Assembly: GCF_044068515.1 (NCBI RefSeq) | Contig: NZ_JBIPKI010000002.1 | Span: 115,649-179,648 of the forward strand | Source of the DNA: Desulfurivibrio sp044068515 | GTDB taxonomy: Bacteria; Desulfobacterota; Desulfobulbia; Desulfobulbales; Desulfurivibrionaceae | Direction of reading: 5' to 3' | DNA length: 64,000 nt | Shown here: positions 8,891-18,208 of the stretch, piece after piece | Numbering within the stretch: the first letter of the stretch is position 1 | Layout of the letters: each line of letters opens with the position of its first letter | The notes under the pieces: model-generated | Seen by the model: the letters and a program-made list of their open reading frames with translations, nothing else | Told to the model about the DNA's origin: nothing | Databases searched by the model: none | Made by a program: the position numbers and the translations under genes

Positions 8891-9089
8891 ATTTCTTCCT
8901 TTGGTAAAATTACTGTTAACACTTTAAGCATCCTCAGGGGGAAAGCAACGAGAGCCCGGCAGGAGCCGTCCGGTTACTTGAGAGCCCGACCAGCCTGGCA
9001 GTCTGCTGGAAAATTTGACATTTTGCCTTATTCGGGCCAGCCTGGCAAAGCAGCCGGTTGGGCATCATGAACCGCCTGAGGAGAATTAA

Positions 9090-9866
9090 ATGATCGGGGC
9101 AATCGCCGGAGACATAATCGGTTCGGTTTATGAGCATGCTCCCCTTAAGAGCAAGGATTTCCCCCTCTTTGGCCGGGGTTGCCGTTTCACCGATGACACC
9201 GTGCTCACCATTGCCGTGGCGGCGGCTATCCTTACCGGCCGGCCTTACCGGGAAACCCTGCGGGAGTTCGGCCAACGCTATCCCGCCGCCGGCTACGGAG
9301 GATCCTTTTACCGCTGGCTGCAAGCGGAGAACCCGCAGCCTTACAACAGTTGGGGCAACGGGGCGGCGATGCGGGTCAGCCCCGTTGGCTTTGCCTGCGC
9401 CACGGCGGCAGAGGTCTTGGCCGAGGCAGCCCGGAGTGCCGCCTGCACCCACAACCACCCCGAGGGCATCAAGGGGGCCCAGGCCGCCGCCCTGGCGGTT
9501 TTTCTGGCCAGGACCGGCAACTCCCGGGAAGAAATTCGGGCGGAGATCGCCACCCGCTTCGGCTATGATCTCAGTCGCACCGTGGCCGCAATCCGGCCCG
9601 GCTACTCCTTTGATATCTCCTGCCAGGGCACGGTGCCCGAGGCGCTTATCGCCTTCCTGGACTCGACTTCCTACGAAGACGCGATCCGCAACGCGGTCTC
9701 GCTGGGCGGGGACAGCGACACCCTGGCCTGTATCAGCGGCGGCATCGCCGAAACCTTCTACGGCGGCGTGCCGGCCGCGATCGCCGGCCCGGCGATCCAA
9801 TACCTTACTCCTGATCTGCGCCGCGTCTACGAACAATTTTACCGGCAGTACGACATGATAAAATGA
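9090..9866 (+). CDS. ADP-ribosylglycohydrolase family protein
   Basis: Magnesium-dependent hydrolase that removes ADP-ribose from proteins or small molecules. The two metal-binding signatures are clear: GAIAGDIIGSVYE and RFTDDTVLTIAVA in the first 50 residues, and LGGDSDTLACISGGIAE near residue 210. Length (258 aa) fits the short DraG/ARH type. A good ribosome-binding site, GAGGAG, precedes ATG 9090. There is no DraT or nitrogenase gene nearby, so a role in nitrogenase control is not supported. The substrate cannot be told from sequence. Confidence 0.9.
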   Translation: MIGAIAGDIIGSVYEHAPLKSKDFPLFGRGCRFTDDTVLTIAVAAAILTGRPYRETLREFGQRYPAAGYGGSFYRWLQAENPQPYNSWGNGAAMRVSPVGFACATAAEVLAEAARSAACTHNHPEGIKGAQAAALAVFLARTGNSREEIRAEIATRFGYDLSRTVAAIRPGYSFDISCQGTVPEALIAFLDSTSYEDAIRNAVSLGGDSDTLACISGGIAETFYGGVPAAIAGPAIQYLTPDLRRVYEQFYRQYDMIK

Positions 9867-10024
9867 CAACAGCATGCTCTTTAACCCCGGTAGTCCGCCC
9901 CCGGTCCGGCCGGGACCCCGGCGCCAAATTTTGCTCGCCATCCCCAAGCCGATAACGTATAAGGAAGCGGCGTTGCCCGCCGGGTTGCCGCTACTCCTTT
10001 TTGCCCCCCAGAGGGCCTCTGATA

Positions 10025-11056
10025 ATGGAAAAAATCGATCTTAAAAATCTGACCCTGCCCGAACTTACCGCCTGGGTGGAAAGCCTGGACCTGAAACCTT
10101 TCCGGGCCCGGCAGATCTTTGCCTGGATTCACCGCCCGGGCTTCAGCGATTTTGGCCAGATGACCGATATCGCCAAGCACGTTCGCCAGCTTTTGGCGGA
10201 GAAGGCTTATCTCAGCCGGCTGGTGCCGGCCAAAGTCGAGTGTTCATCGGACGGGACGGTCAAATTCGCCTTCCGCCTGGAAGACGGCCAGCTCATCGAA
10301 AGCGTGCTGATTCCGGAAGAAGACCGCAACACCCTCTGTGTCTCCTCCCAGGTGGGCTGCGCCATGGGCTGCAATTTCTGTCTCACCGGCACCCTGGGCT
10401 TCAAGCGCAACCTGACGGCGGCGGAAATCGTCGGCCAGGTCGATGCCGCCCTGGTCTGGCTGCAGGACAGGGGCGGCTCCGGCAAGGGGGTCAACAATCT
10501 GGTCTTCATGGGGATGGGCGAGCCCCTGCTCAACTTCGACAACCTGATCCGGGCTATCCAGATCCTGATGGAGCAGCGGGCCCACGATTTTTCCGGCCGC
10601 CGGATCACCGTTTCCACCTGCGGGATCGTCCCTAAAATGAAGGAACTGGGCGAAAAGGTGCCGGTCAACCTGGCGGTTTCCCTGCACGCGGCGGATAACG
10701 AGACCCGTGACCGGCTGATGCCGATCAACCGGACCTACCCCCTGGAAGAACTGCTCAAGGCCTGCCGGGAATACCCCTTGCCGCCGCGGCGGCGAATCAT
10801 GATCGAGTATGCCATGCTCAAAGGGATCAACGATTCCCCGGCCGCCGCCCGGCTGCTGGTCAAGAAGCTGCATGGGATCCGCTGCAAAATCAACATCCTG
10901 CCCTACAACGCAAGCCCCGACTTTCCCTACGAGAGACCCGATGACGAAACCATCGAGGCCTTTCGCCAGATTTTACGCCAGGCCGGCCACACCACCCTGC
11001 TCCGCAGCAGCCGGGGCTCGGATATCTCCGCCGCCTGCGGCCAGCTGGCCGGCTGA
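10025..11056 (+). CDS. rlmN: 23S rRNA (adenine-2503-C2)/tRNA methyltransferase RlmN
   Basis: Radical SAM enzyme that methylates A2503 of 23S rRNA and A37 of some tRNAs. It shows CAMGCNFC (C-x3-C-x2-C) near residue 115, NNLVFMGMGEPLLNFDN, VNLAVSLHAADNETRD, and the C-terminal resolving Cys in GSDISAACGQL. The frame is open upstream to a TTG at 10001, but ATG 10025 (MEKIDLKNLT) starts the conserved protein and gives 343 residues, normal for RlmN. It is followed by the 163-bp tandem repeat. Confidence 0.95.
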   Translation: MEKIDLKNLTLPELTAWVESLDLKPFRARQIFAWIHRPGFSDFGQMTDIAKHVRQLLAEKAYLSRLVPAKVECSSDGTVKFAFRLEDGQLIESVLIPEEDRNTLCVSSQVGCAMGCNFCLTGTLGFKRNLTAAEIVGQVDAALVWLQDRGGSGKGVNNLVFMGMGEPLLNFDNLIRAIQILMEQRAHDFSGRRITVSTCGIVPKMKELGEKVPVNLAVSLHAADNETRDRLMPINRTYPLEELLKACREYPLPPRRRIMIEYAMLKGINDSPAAARLLVKKLHGIRCKINILPYNASPDFPYERPDDETIEAFRQILRQAGHTTLLRSSRGSDISAACGQLAG

Positions 11057-11078
11057 AGGCGCGACCGCACCGCATCTT

Positions 11079-11450
11079 TGGGCGATCAGGTCGGCTCACA
11101 TAACAGGCTATGGTTCGCCCCCCTGCTTGCCCAAATCTGCGGCACGGTCGCACCTTCAGCCAATCTATGGTTTTTCGGGAGCTTTGATCTCTGCTCCACC
11201 TTGCCGATACCAAGGCTGGATGACCGGCCCCACCGGCTCCGTGGGCGATCAGGTCGGCTCACATAACAGGCTATGGTTCGCCCCCCTGCTTGCCCAAATC
11301 TGCGGCACGGTCGCACCTTCAGCCAATCTATGGTTTTTCGGGAGCTTTGATCTCTGCTCCACCTTGCCGATACCAAGGCAGGATGACCGGCCCCTCCGGC
11401 TCCGTGGGCGATCAGGTCGGCTCAGATAGCAGGCCGCCCCCCTGCTGGTC
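11079..11450. repeat. 163-bp tandem direct repeat, two full copies and a partial third
   Basis: Copy 1 (11079-11241) and copy 2 (11242-11404) differ at only two positions that I can find, both near the 3' end (GGCTGGATG versus GGCAGGATG; CCCCACC versus CCCCTCC). A third copy starts at 11405 (TGGGCGATCAGGTCGGCTCA), then carries mismatches and a deletion and fades by about 11450. It fills the space between rlmN and ung. Frames through it are artefacts of the repetition. No transposase or terminal inverted repeats were seen. Confidence 0.9.
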
Positions 11451-11461
11451 CCAATTCGTGG

Positions 11462-12175
11462 CTAAGGCTTGGGCCGGTTTCCGGGGTCGAGGGGCAACTG
11501 CCAGTTGATCGGGGCTTGACCGTGGGCTTCCAGATAACGGTTGGCCTGGGAGAAATGGCGGCAGCCGAAGAAGCCGCGGTGGGCGGAGAGGGGTGAGGGG
11601 TGCGGGGCCTGGAGGACCAGGTGCTTGTCGCGGTCGACAAAGGCCCCTTTTTTTTGGGCGTAGCTGCCCCAGAGCATAAACACCAGGTGTTCCCGCTCAT
11701 CGTTGAGCAGGTGCACGATGCGGTCGGTGAATTGCTCCCAGCCCTTGCCCTGGTGGGAGCCGGCCTTCCATTGTTCAACGCTGAGAGTGGCATTGAGCAG
11801 CAGGACCCCCTGCTCGGCCCAGCTTTGCAAAAAACCGTGGCTGGGGATGATAAAACCGACGTCCTCCTTGAGCTCCTTGTAGATATTGAGGAGCGAGGGA
11901 GGAATGGCCACTCCCGGGCGCACCGAAAAACAGAGGCCGTGGGCCTGGTTGGGGCCATGGTAGGGATCCTGGCCCAGGATCACCACCTTGACCCGGTCAA
12001 AGGGGGTCAGGTCAAGGGCGGCGAACATCTCCTTGCCCCGGGGGTAAATATTCTTGCCGGCCCCCAGTTCCCCCTGGAGAAATTTTTTCAGATTCTGCAT
12101 ATAGGGGCGGGCAAACTCGTCCAGCAGCAAATTCTTCCAGGATGCTTCCAGTTGAATCCGATCAGCCTCCGCCAT
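11462..12175 (-). CDS. ung: Uracil-DNA glycosylase, family 1
   Basis: Removes uracil from DNA to start base-excision repair. The water-activating motif VVILGQDPYHGPNQAHGL (catalytic Asp near residue 66) and the minor-groove loop HPSPLSAHRGFFG near residue 190 are intact. ATG 12175 (MAEADRIQ) follows AAGGGGTGATT and is preferred to the upstream in-frame start at 12199. Length (237 aa) is typical of Ung. It sits 42 bp after the PP-loop gene on the same strand, as the last gene of a three-gene set. Confidence 0.95.
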   Translation of the reverse strand: MAEADRIQLEASWKNLLLDEFARPYMQNLKKFLQGELGAGKNIYPRGKEMFAALDLTPFDRVKVVILGQDPYHGPNQAHGLCFSVRPGVAIPPSLLNIYKELKEDVGFIIPSHGFLQSWAEQGVLLLNATLSVEQWKAGSHQGKGWEQFTDRIVHLLNDEREHLVFMLWGSYAQKKGAFVDRDKHLVLQAPHPSPLSAHRGFFGCRHFSQANRYLEAHGQAPINWQLPLDPGNRPKP

Positions 12176-12217
12176 AATCACCCCTTTTGGATCAGTCACT
12201 CGAGCCAGCCCCGGCCG

Positions 12218-12961
12218 TCACCGACCCGGAGGGAAGACCGCGGCCGCCTCCCGCACCCGCCCTTGCAGCTTGTGTTCGATATATTCCTTGGCCCGGGGAA
12301 CCATGTCGTCGAGATAGGCCCCGATCTCGCTGGGGGTGGCGGTGGTCAGGGTCTGGCAGAAGAGACACTTGCGCTCGCCGCCGCCGGTGGATGGCAGGCC
12401 CAGATCCTCGAGAACGTGGCGGGTGATCTGCTCGTCGTCGAAATCCTCGAAGACCGGGAAAATGGTGCGAATGCCGAAATGTTCGGACAAGGCGGCGACC
12501 TTTTCCATGAACACCGGGGTTTGCTCGGGATAGTAGCTTTGCCGGCGGGCGTAGCCGGTGGCCAGCACCGGCACCAGGTGTTCGATGCAATAGAGGATCG
12601 CCTTGGTGTGCATGGCCACCTTGCAGGCCACGCAGACCAGGTTCTTGCCGTTGTAGCGGGGCATCAGCTCTTCGTAGCGGTCCAGCCACAGGCCCTGAAA
12701 GAGGCGGCCCATGTCCAGCTCCACCATCTCGGCCTGGGGCAGACCCTCCGGCTCGCTGAGCTTGGTGGCCAGAATTTCCTGGGCGACCCGGAAGCGCCGG
12801 CGGGGGAAATCATGGAAACGGCTCATGCCGTTGAGCATGTGCAGCAGGTGGATTTTAACCGGCCGGGGCAATTGCGGATGCTGCCCGATGGCGGCCAGGG
12901 CGTAAACGGCCAGGGAATCGGTTCCCCCGGAAAATAAAATGGCCAGTTCCTGTTTGGACAT
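12218..12961 (-). CDS. PP-loop ATP pyrophosphatase-like protein
   Basis: Predicted to adenylate a substrate; target unknown. The PP-loop LFSGGTDSLAVYAL is at residues 9-22. Two cysteine pairs, LVCVACKVA (about residue 110) and RKCLFCQTL (about 200), could bind zinc or an Fe-S cluster, as in QueC and TtcA/TtuA relatives, but I cannot place it in either group. Length is 247 aa. Its ATG overlaps the stop of the upstream RibD-like gene as TAATG (12959-12963), so the two are translationally coupled. This suggests a shared pathway, possibly modified nucleotide or pterin/flavin chemistry; that is inference. Confidence 0.75.
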   Translation of the reverse strand: MSKQELAILFSGGTDSLAVYALAAIGQHPQLPRPVKIHLLHMLNGMSRFHDFPRRRFRVAQEILATKLSEPEGLPQAEMVELDMGRLFQGLWLDRYEELMPRYNGKNLVCVACKVAMHTKAILYCIEHLVPVLATGYARRQSYYPEQTPVFMEKVAALSEHFGIRTIFPVFEDFDDEQITRHVLEDLGLPSTGGGERKCLFCQTLTTATPSEIGAYLDDMVPRAKEYIEHKLQGRVREAAAVFPPGR

Positions 12962-13617
12962 TATTCTGCTCCTGTTTTCTTTTTTTCCGCCACCCGGTAG
13001 CGGCAGAAGAGTTCGCCGCTGTCCCCCTGGCGAAAACCCAGCAGTTCCAGGTCGAGAAAGGGCGAACCCAGGGGGCGGTCGCCGTCCAGCAGGGAGAGGG
13101 CGTGACGGTCGCCGGACAATTTGGGGGCGATGGTGACCAGCAGTTCATCGACCACCCCCTGCTGCAGGGCGCGGTAATTCAAGCCGGCCCCGCCTTCCAC
13201 CAGCAGGCTCCTGACCCCGCGGGCCGCCAGCTGCTCACAGGCGGCGGCCAGGTCCAGAGCCCCTTCCCTGGCCGGCAGTGCCACGATTTCGGCCCGCTCC
13301 CCGGCCGCTGCGATCAAGGCGGGGGCGGCGGCGACGCTGGTGAAAACCAGGGGCCGGGGGCCATCCCGAAAAATCTTTCTGCCCTCCAGGGGCAGGTTGC
13401 CCGAGGTGCTGACCAGGGCCCGGATCCGCCGGGCCGGCAACTTGCCCTCCGGTCCCCGCATTTCCACGTCATGATTGCGCACGGTGCCGGCCCCCAGCAG
13501 ACCGGCGTCGGTGACCGCCCGCATTTCCTCGAGAAAGCGCCGGTCCTCCCGGCTGCCCATGGTCCCGGGCGTAATCCGCCCGCACAATGTCATAACCGCG
13601 ATCAGGCTTACCTTCAT
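12961..13617 (-). CDS. RibD C-terminal/dihydrofolate reductase-like reductase
   Basis: NADPH-dependent reductase fold related to the pyrimidine reductase half of RibD. Visible marks: MKVSLIAVMTLCGRITPG at the N-terminus, AGLLGAGTVRNHDVEMR, and LLVEGGAGLNYRALQQGVVDELLVTI near residue 150. No deaminase domain is present, so it is not complete RibD. ATG 13617 follows GGGGAGGGGAGCG; the frame is open 37 codons further up, but without family similarity. 218 aa. It is the first gene of an operon with the PP-loop gene and ung, and divergent from the ParB-like gene. Confidence 0.8.
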   Translation of the reverse strand: MKVSLIAVMTLCGRITPGTMGSREDRRFLEEMRAVTDAGLLGAGTVRNHDVEMRGPEGKLPARRIRALVSTSGNLPLEGRKIFRDGPRPLVFTSVAAAPALIAAAGERAEIVALPAREGALDLAAACEQLAARGVRSLLVEGGAGLNYRALQQGVVDELLVTIAPKLSGDRHALSLLDGDRPLGSPFLDLELLGFRQGDSGELFCRYRVAEKKKTGAE

Positions 13618-13710
13618 CGCTCCCCTCCCCTTGCTCCGCTTGGCTGTTGCTTTTCCAACCGCCGCCCGGTATCGTTCAGCGAAACTCCCGCAACCATAGC
13701 AAGAGATTTT

Positions 13711-14697
13711 ATGATCCCGCAAGGACAAATCAGCCGGATTCCCGCGGCGCAGATTGATTTCGACGACCTAACCTTCCGGCTCTCCCCCCTGCCGCCGGAT
13801 ACGGAGGACGACCTCCTGGCTGCCTCCCTGCAGCGGGCCGGCCTGCTCCACCCTCCCCTGCTGCGGCCCTGGCGCAACGGCTACCAGCTGGTCAACGGCC
13901 ATCGCCGGGCCTATCTGGCCGCCCGCAAGCTCCGCCTCCCGGTGCTGGCCTGCCTGGTTTTGCCCACCGAGACCGATGAGATTGAGGCCCTGGCCCTGGC
14001 CCTGGAAGCGCTGGTCTGCAAGCGGCCGCCGACGGCCATGGAACTGGCCCGATTTTGCCATAAGATGCAAGCCCTGCTGGCGGACCAGGAAATCGCCCGC
14101 CGTTTTCTGCCCCTGCTGGGTTTGGATCCCAACCCCTTTCGCGTCGCTCACTGCGCCGCCCTGGCCGCCCTGGAAGAGCCTTTTGCCATCGCCCTTCACC
14201 AAGGCCGGCTGCAGGAAGCGGTAGCCAGGGAATTGCTGGCCCTCACGGTGCCCGAACGCCTGACTCTCTTTGAGCTGATCGAGATTCTCCAGCTTAGCGC
14301 CAGTAACCAGAAAAAGGTGACCGCGGCCTGCCGGGAACTCTCCCGGCGGGAACGGATTTCATTGCTGGCGATCATGGGCAGCGCGGAAATCGGGGCAATA
14401 CTCGATCACCCCGAGATGAACACCCCCCAAAAGACCGCCGCCCTGATGCGCCACCTGCATGAACGCTGCTTCCCCCGGCTCAGCGCGGCGACCGCCGAGT
14501 TCAACGCATTTCGCAATTCCTTGGGCTTGCCGCCCACCTGGAGCATCACCCCCAGTCCCTCTTTCGAGGATGACCGGGTCACTTTAAGCATTATGCTGGA
14601 GAACCGGGAGCTGCTCCGGCAGAACCTGCCGGCCCTGCTGGCCGCCACCGGTCAGCAGAATTGGGCTGAGGAGAAAAAATCGCCGGCAGATCCATGA
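13711..14697 (+). CDS. ParB N-terminal domain (Spo0J/Srx-like) protein
   Basis: The first 90 residues resemble the ParB/Srx nuclease-like domain: IPAAQIDFDD, LLAASLQRAGLLHPPLLRP and the NGHRRAYLAARKL box that in ParB binds CTP or DNA. The region after it is helical and ParB-like in layout (residues 95-250), but no clear helix-turn-helix is recognisable by eye. ATG 13711 follows AAGAGAT. 328 aa. No parA lies beside it, so a role in chromosome partition is unlikely for this copy; a regulatory or nucleoid function is possible. It is divergent from the RibD-like gene. Confidence 0.7.
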   Translation: MIPQGQISRIPAAQIDFDDLTFRLSPLPPDTEDDLLAASLQRAGLLHPPLLRPWRNGYQLVNGHRRAYLAARKLRLPVLACLVLPTETDEIEALALALEALVCKRPPTAMELARFCHKMQALLADQEIARRFLPLLGLDPNPFRVAHCAALAALEEPFAIALHQGRLQEAVARELLALTVPERLTLFELIEILQLSASNQKKVTAACRELSRRERISLLAIMGSAEIGAILDHPEMNTPQKTAALMRHLHERCFPRLSAATAEFNAFRNSLGLPPTWSITPSPSFEDDRVTLSIMLENRELLRQNLPALLAATGQQNWAEEKKSPADP

Positions 14698-14815
14698 GCG
14701 CCTCGCAAACCCTGGCCGTCTTGGCCGCGGCACTTACTAAACAACAGACCACCCGGCAGGAAACACCGACACCCCAGGTTTGCCGGGGCCGACCATAGGA
14801 GAAAACAATTTCCCC

Positions 14816-15469
14816 ATGAATGAACTGACCCTGATCCAGAAGATCGCCGTCTGGGCCCTGCCCTTGCTCTTCGCCATCACCGTTCACGAGGTCGCCCACG
14901 GCTGGATGGCCCGCCGGCTGGGGGACCCCACCGCCATGCGGCTGGGCCGGCTGACCTTGAACCCGATCAAGCATATCGACCCGGTGGGCACCATCCTGGT
15001 CCCCGGTATTCTCCTGATGCTGGGCGGCTTTATCTTCGGCTGGGCCAAGCCGGTGCCGGTCAACTGGCACAACCTGCGCGACCCCCGCCGAGACATGATG
15101 CTGGTTTCCGCCGCTGGGCCCCTGGCCAACCTGGGGATGGCCCTGCTCTGGGGGATGGTCCTGAAAATCGGCCTGATTCTGGGCGGAACCGCGCCGCTGG
15201 TGGGTCAGCCCCTGATCTACATGGGCGGGGCCGGGGTCTTCATCAACCTGATCCTGATGGTCCTCAACCTGCTGCCGATTCCGCCCCTGGACGGCAGCCG
15301 CATCGTAACCGGCCTGCTGCCGCCGCCCCTGGCCGCCCAGTACAACCGCTTGGAGAACGTGGGTTTTATCATCCTGATAGCCCTGCTGGCCACCGGAGTA
15401 TTGGGCAGCATCCTCGGCCCGCCGATCTTCGCTTTGCGGGCGTTGATTTTTGCCCTGCTCGGCATTTGA
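14816..15469 (+). CDS. Site-2 protease family (M50) membrane metalloprotease
   Basis: Integral membrane zinc protease. HEVAH (in ITVHEVAHGWMARR, about residue 22) supplies two zinc ligands and the catalytic Glu; NLLPIPPLDGSRI near residue 155 supplies the Asp ligand. Five or so hydrophobic segments are visible and there is no PDZ domain, so it is the short YwhC/SpoIVFB-like type rather than RseP. 217 aa. The ATG at 14816 begins the conserved protein, but the nearest GGAG is 14 nt away; no better in-frame start is visible. Convergent with lon. Confidence 0.88.
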   Translation: MNELTLIQKIAVWALPLLFAITVHEVAHGWMARRLGDPTAMRLGRLTLNPIKHIDPVGTILVPGILLMLGGFIFGWAKPVPVNWHNLRDPRRDMMLVSAAGPLANLGMALLWGMVLKIGLILGGTAPLVGQPLIYMGGAGVFINLILMVLNLLPIPPLDGSRIVTGLLPPPLAAQYNRLENVGFIILIALLATGVLGSILGPPIFALRALIFALLGI

Positions 15470-15473
15470 ACGC

Positions 15474-15512
15474 GGACAGGCCCGCCGACCGAGGTAGTCG
15501 ACGGGCCTGTCC
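15474..15512. terminator. Hairpin between convergent genes
   Basis: GGACAGGCCCG (15474-15484) and CGGGCCTGTCC (15502-15512) form a perfect 11-bp stem in the gap between the site-2 protease and lon stops. There is no U-tract on either strand, so it is a bidirectional barrier or mRNA-stabilising hairpin rather than a textbook terminator. Confidence 0.55.
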
Positions 15513-15543
15513 TGGTTAATCCGGCCGCAATTTGCCTTGCCCT

Positions 15544-18054
15544 TCAGCTTTTAGCTTTGGCTTTGGGCCGCCCGGCTTGGGCCTCTTTCTCCAGGGCGGC
15601 CTCCAGGGCCTCGTTGATGTCGTTGACCAGGTGCACCTTGAGTTTTTCCTTGGCGCTGGGCGGCAACTCGACCAGATCCTTTTCGTTGATCCGGGGAATG
15701 ATCACCTCGTTGATATCGGCCCGGACCGCCGCCAGCACCTTCTCCTTGATCCCTCCCACCGGCAGGACATCCCCCCTCAGGGTAATTTCGCCGGTCATTG
15801 CCAGGTCGCGACGCACCGGCCGGCCGGTAAGCAGGGAAACCAAGGAAACCACCATAGCCACCCCGGCCGAGGGCCCGTCCTTGGGAATGGCCCCTTCCGG
15901 CACGTGGACATGGAGATCGTTCTGGGCGAAGATCTTTTCGTCCACCCCCAGGCTCTGGGCATGGGAACGGATATAGGTCAGGGCGGCGCTGGCCGACTCC
16001 TTCATGACATCGCCGAGCTTGCCGGTCAGGTTTAAGCCGCCCTTGCCTTTCATTTTGGCGGTTTCGATAAAGAGCAGGTCGCCGCCCACCGGGGTCCAGG
16101 CCAGGCCGGTGGCCAGCCCCGGGCCCCAGGTGCGGGCCTTGCTTTCGGAAAAGAACTGGGCCGGGCCGAGGTATACGGCCAGATCCTCGGGTTTGACCTC
16201 GATCAGGCCGCTGTGGCCGCCGACGATCTTGCGGGCCACCCCCCGGCAAACTCCGCCGATCTTGCGCTCCAGGTTCCGCACCCCGGCTTCCCGGGTATAG
16301 GAGCGGATAATGCTGCTCAGGGTATCGTCGCTGAGGCGAAGGTCGTCTTCGCTGATGGCGTGGGCCTCGAGTTGCTTGGGCACCAGGTGGCGCCGGGCGA
16401 TATTAAGTTTTTCTTCCTCGGTGTAGCCCGACAGCTCGATCACCTCCATCCGGTCCCGGAGAGGTCCGGGGATGGTATCGAGCAGGTTGGCGGTGGTGAT
16501 GAACATCACCTTGGAAAGATCGAAGGGGATCTCCAGGTAATGATCGGAAAAGGAAAAATTCTGCTCGGGGTCGAGGACTTCCAGCAGGGCCGAAGAAGGA
16601 TCGCCCCGGAAGTCCATCCCCAACTTGTCGATCTCGTCGAGCATGAAGAGGGGGTTGCAGGCCCCCGCCTTGCGCAGGCTTTGAATGATCCGGCCCGGCA
16701 AGGCGCCGATATAGGTGCGGCGATGGCCCCGGATTTCCGCCTCGTCCCGCACCCCGCCCAGGGAGATGCGGACGAACTTGCGCCCCATGCTGCGGGCGAT
16801 GGACTGGCCCAGGGAGGTTTTGCCCACCCCCGGCGGCCCGACGAAACAGAGAATGGGGCCGTGCATGTCCTGCTTGAGTTTGCGCACGGCCAGAAATTCG
16901 ATGATTCGCTTCTTGATTTCGGCCAGGCCGTAATGGTCCTCGTCCAGAACCTGCTGGGCTCGCTCGAGATCGAGGTTGTCCGCGGTCACCTTCTGCCAGG
17001 GCAGGTCGAGCAGCCAGTCAAGATAGGTGCGGGAAACCGTGTATTCCGGGGATGAAGGAGAAATCCGCCCCAGCCGGTCCAGCTCTTTTTCGGCGGTCTT
17101 GCGCGGTTCCTCTGGCAAGTCCGCCGACGCCAGTCTTTGGCGTAGTTCCTGGAGATCGAGATTCTCGTTATCCTCGCCCAGCTCCTTGCGGATGGCCTTG
17201 AGCTGTTCCCGGAGGAAGAATTCCCGCTGCTTCTTGTCCATATCATCCTTAATGTCCTTCTGGATTTTATGGCTGATTTCCACGGTTTCGAGCTTCTTGT
17301 TCAGCTCGCGCCCGGCCCGCCGCAGCAGATCCTTGATATCCTCGATCTGGAGAATTTCCTGCTCCTCTTCCAGGTTCAGGCCCACCTGGGAAATCACCAG
17401 GTAGGCGATGTAGAAGGGGTTGGTCAGGGAGGCCACCGTCACCGCCAACTCATTGGGCGCTCCCCCCAGTTCGGCCATTTTCTTGAACTGGTTGCGCAGA
17501 TTGAGCAGCATGGCCTCGCCTTCCTGATCGAGGGCTTCCACCATCGGGATAACCTCGATGCGGGCCCGCAGGTAAGGTTCACGGGCGGTGAATTCCTTGA
17601 CCCGCAGCTTTTTGACCGCGCTGACCAGGACCTGGTAAACCCCGTCATCGGATTTGACCAGCTTGTGGATATAGCCCACCACGCCCACCGAGTAAAGGTG
17701 CTCGCCTTTGGGGGCGGAGGGAACTTCCGGCAGGGCTTCATCGTCGGGCTTCTGCTCTTCCTCGTCTTCGCCCAGGTTGCGATGGGTGATCACCGCCACC
17801 AGCCGGTCCTTTAAAATGGTCTCATCCACCAGCTGCATCGAGGCGGGATGGCTGATCTGCATGGGAAAGCCCATTCCGGGGAAGAAGACGAAACCGTGCA
17901 GGGGCAGAACCGGCAGCTCATCGGGCACCGGCAGGTTGGCCGGATTGGTCCGTTTGCTCTTGGCTTCCGAGGTTTCCCCCGGTCCGGCCTGTTGTTCGGA
18001 TCCGCCCGAGGATCCGGATTCCGGTAGTTCGTTGTTTTTTTTGTCGTCACTCAT
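15544..18054 (-). CDS. lon: ATP-dependent protease Lon
   Basis: Cytoplasmic AAA+ serine protease that degrades misfolded and regulatory proteins. Domains in order: a Gly/Ser/Glu-rich extension (residues 1-40), LON substrate-binding domain from about 45 (LPVLPLHGFVFFPGM), AAA+ module with Walker A GPPGVGKTSLGQ near residue 403 and Walker B NPLFMLDEIDKLG, and a protease domain with the catalytic Ser in PKDGPSAGVAM near 727. About 836 aa. I chose ATG 18054 (MSDDKKNN) because GATGAG sits 6 nt upstream; ATG 18060 is the alternative. It follows hsp20 on the same strand after 154 bp. Confidence 0.95.
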   Translation of the reverse strand: MSDDKKNNELPESGSSGGSEQQAGPGETSEAKSKRTNPANLPVPDELPVLPLHGFVFFPGMGFPMQISHPASMQLVDETILKDRLVAVITHRNLGEDEEEQKPDDEALPEVPSAPKGEHLYSVGVVGYIHKLVKSDDGVYQVLVSAVKKLRVKEFTAREPYLRARIEVIPMVEALDQEGEAMLLNLRNQFKKMAELGGAPNELAVTVASLTNPFYIAYLVISQVGLNLEEEQEILQIEDIKDLLRRAGRELNKKLETVEISHKIQKDIKDDMDKKQREFFLREQLKAIRKELGEDNENLDLQELRQRLASADLPEEPRKTAEKELDRLGRISPSSPEYTVSRTYLDWLLDLPWQKVTADNLDLERAQQVLDEDHYGLAEIKKRIIEFLAVRKLKQDMHGPILCFVGPPGVGKTSLGQSIARSMGRKFVRISLGGVRDEAEIRGHRRTYIGALPGRIIQSLRKAGACNPLFMLDEIDKLGMDFRGDPSSALLEVLDPEQNFSFSDHYLEIPFDLSKVMFITTANLLDTIPGPLRDRMEVIELSGYTEEEKLNIARRHLVPKQLEAHAISEDDLRLSDDTLSSIIRSYTREAGVRNLERKIGGVCRGVARKIVGGHSGLIEVKPEDLAVYLGPAQFFSESKARTWGPGLATGLAWTPVGGDLLFIETAKMKGKGGLNLTGKLGDVMKESASAALTYIRSHAQSLGVDEKIFAQNDLHVHVPEGAIPKDGPSAGVAMVVSLVSLLTGRPVRRDLAMTGEITLRGDVLPVGGIKEKVLAAVRADINEVIIPRINEKDLVELPPSAKEKLKVHLVNDINEALEAALEKEAQAGRPKAKAKS

Positions 18055-18208
18055 AGCCATCTCATCGCTTTGTTTTTCTGCTGAAAATACCAATGATCGC
18101 GCCTGGACAGGGTGACCGGCTCCAGGCACCGGGCCCGGGATTCCGCCAAGCGGAACCGCCGGCAGGGCTCTTTTATTCCAAGTCGCTTGAAGCGCCGGGA
18201 CTCAGCCG

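Noticed and set aside
11086..11376. Repeated frames encoding MVSARWSRDQSSRKTIDWLK
   Set aside because: Identical peptide appears twice because the DNA is a 163-bp tandem repeat; no ribosome-binding site and no homology in composition.
12941..12963. TAATG overlap read as a possible programmed frameshift
   Set aside because: The two proteins have separate complete domains; ordinary translational coupling explains it.
13102..13710. Upstream extension of the ParB-like frame (531 residues)
   Set aside because: It runs antisense through the RibD-like gene; the conserved domain starts at ATG 13711 behind AAGAGAT.
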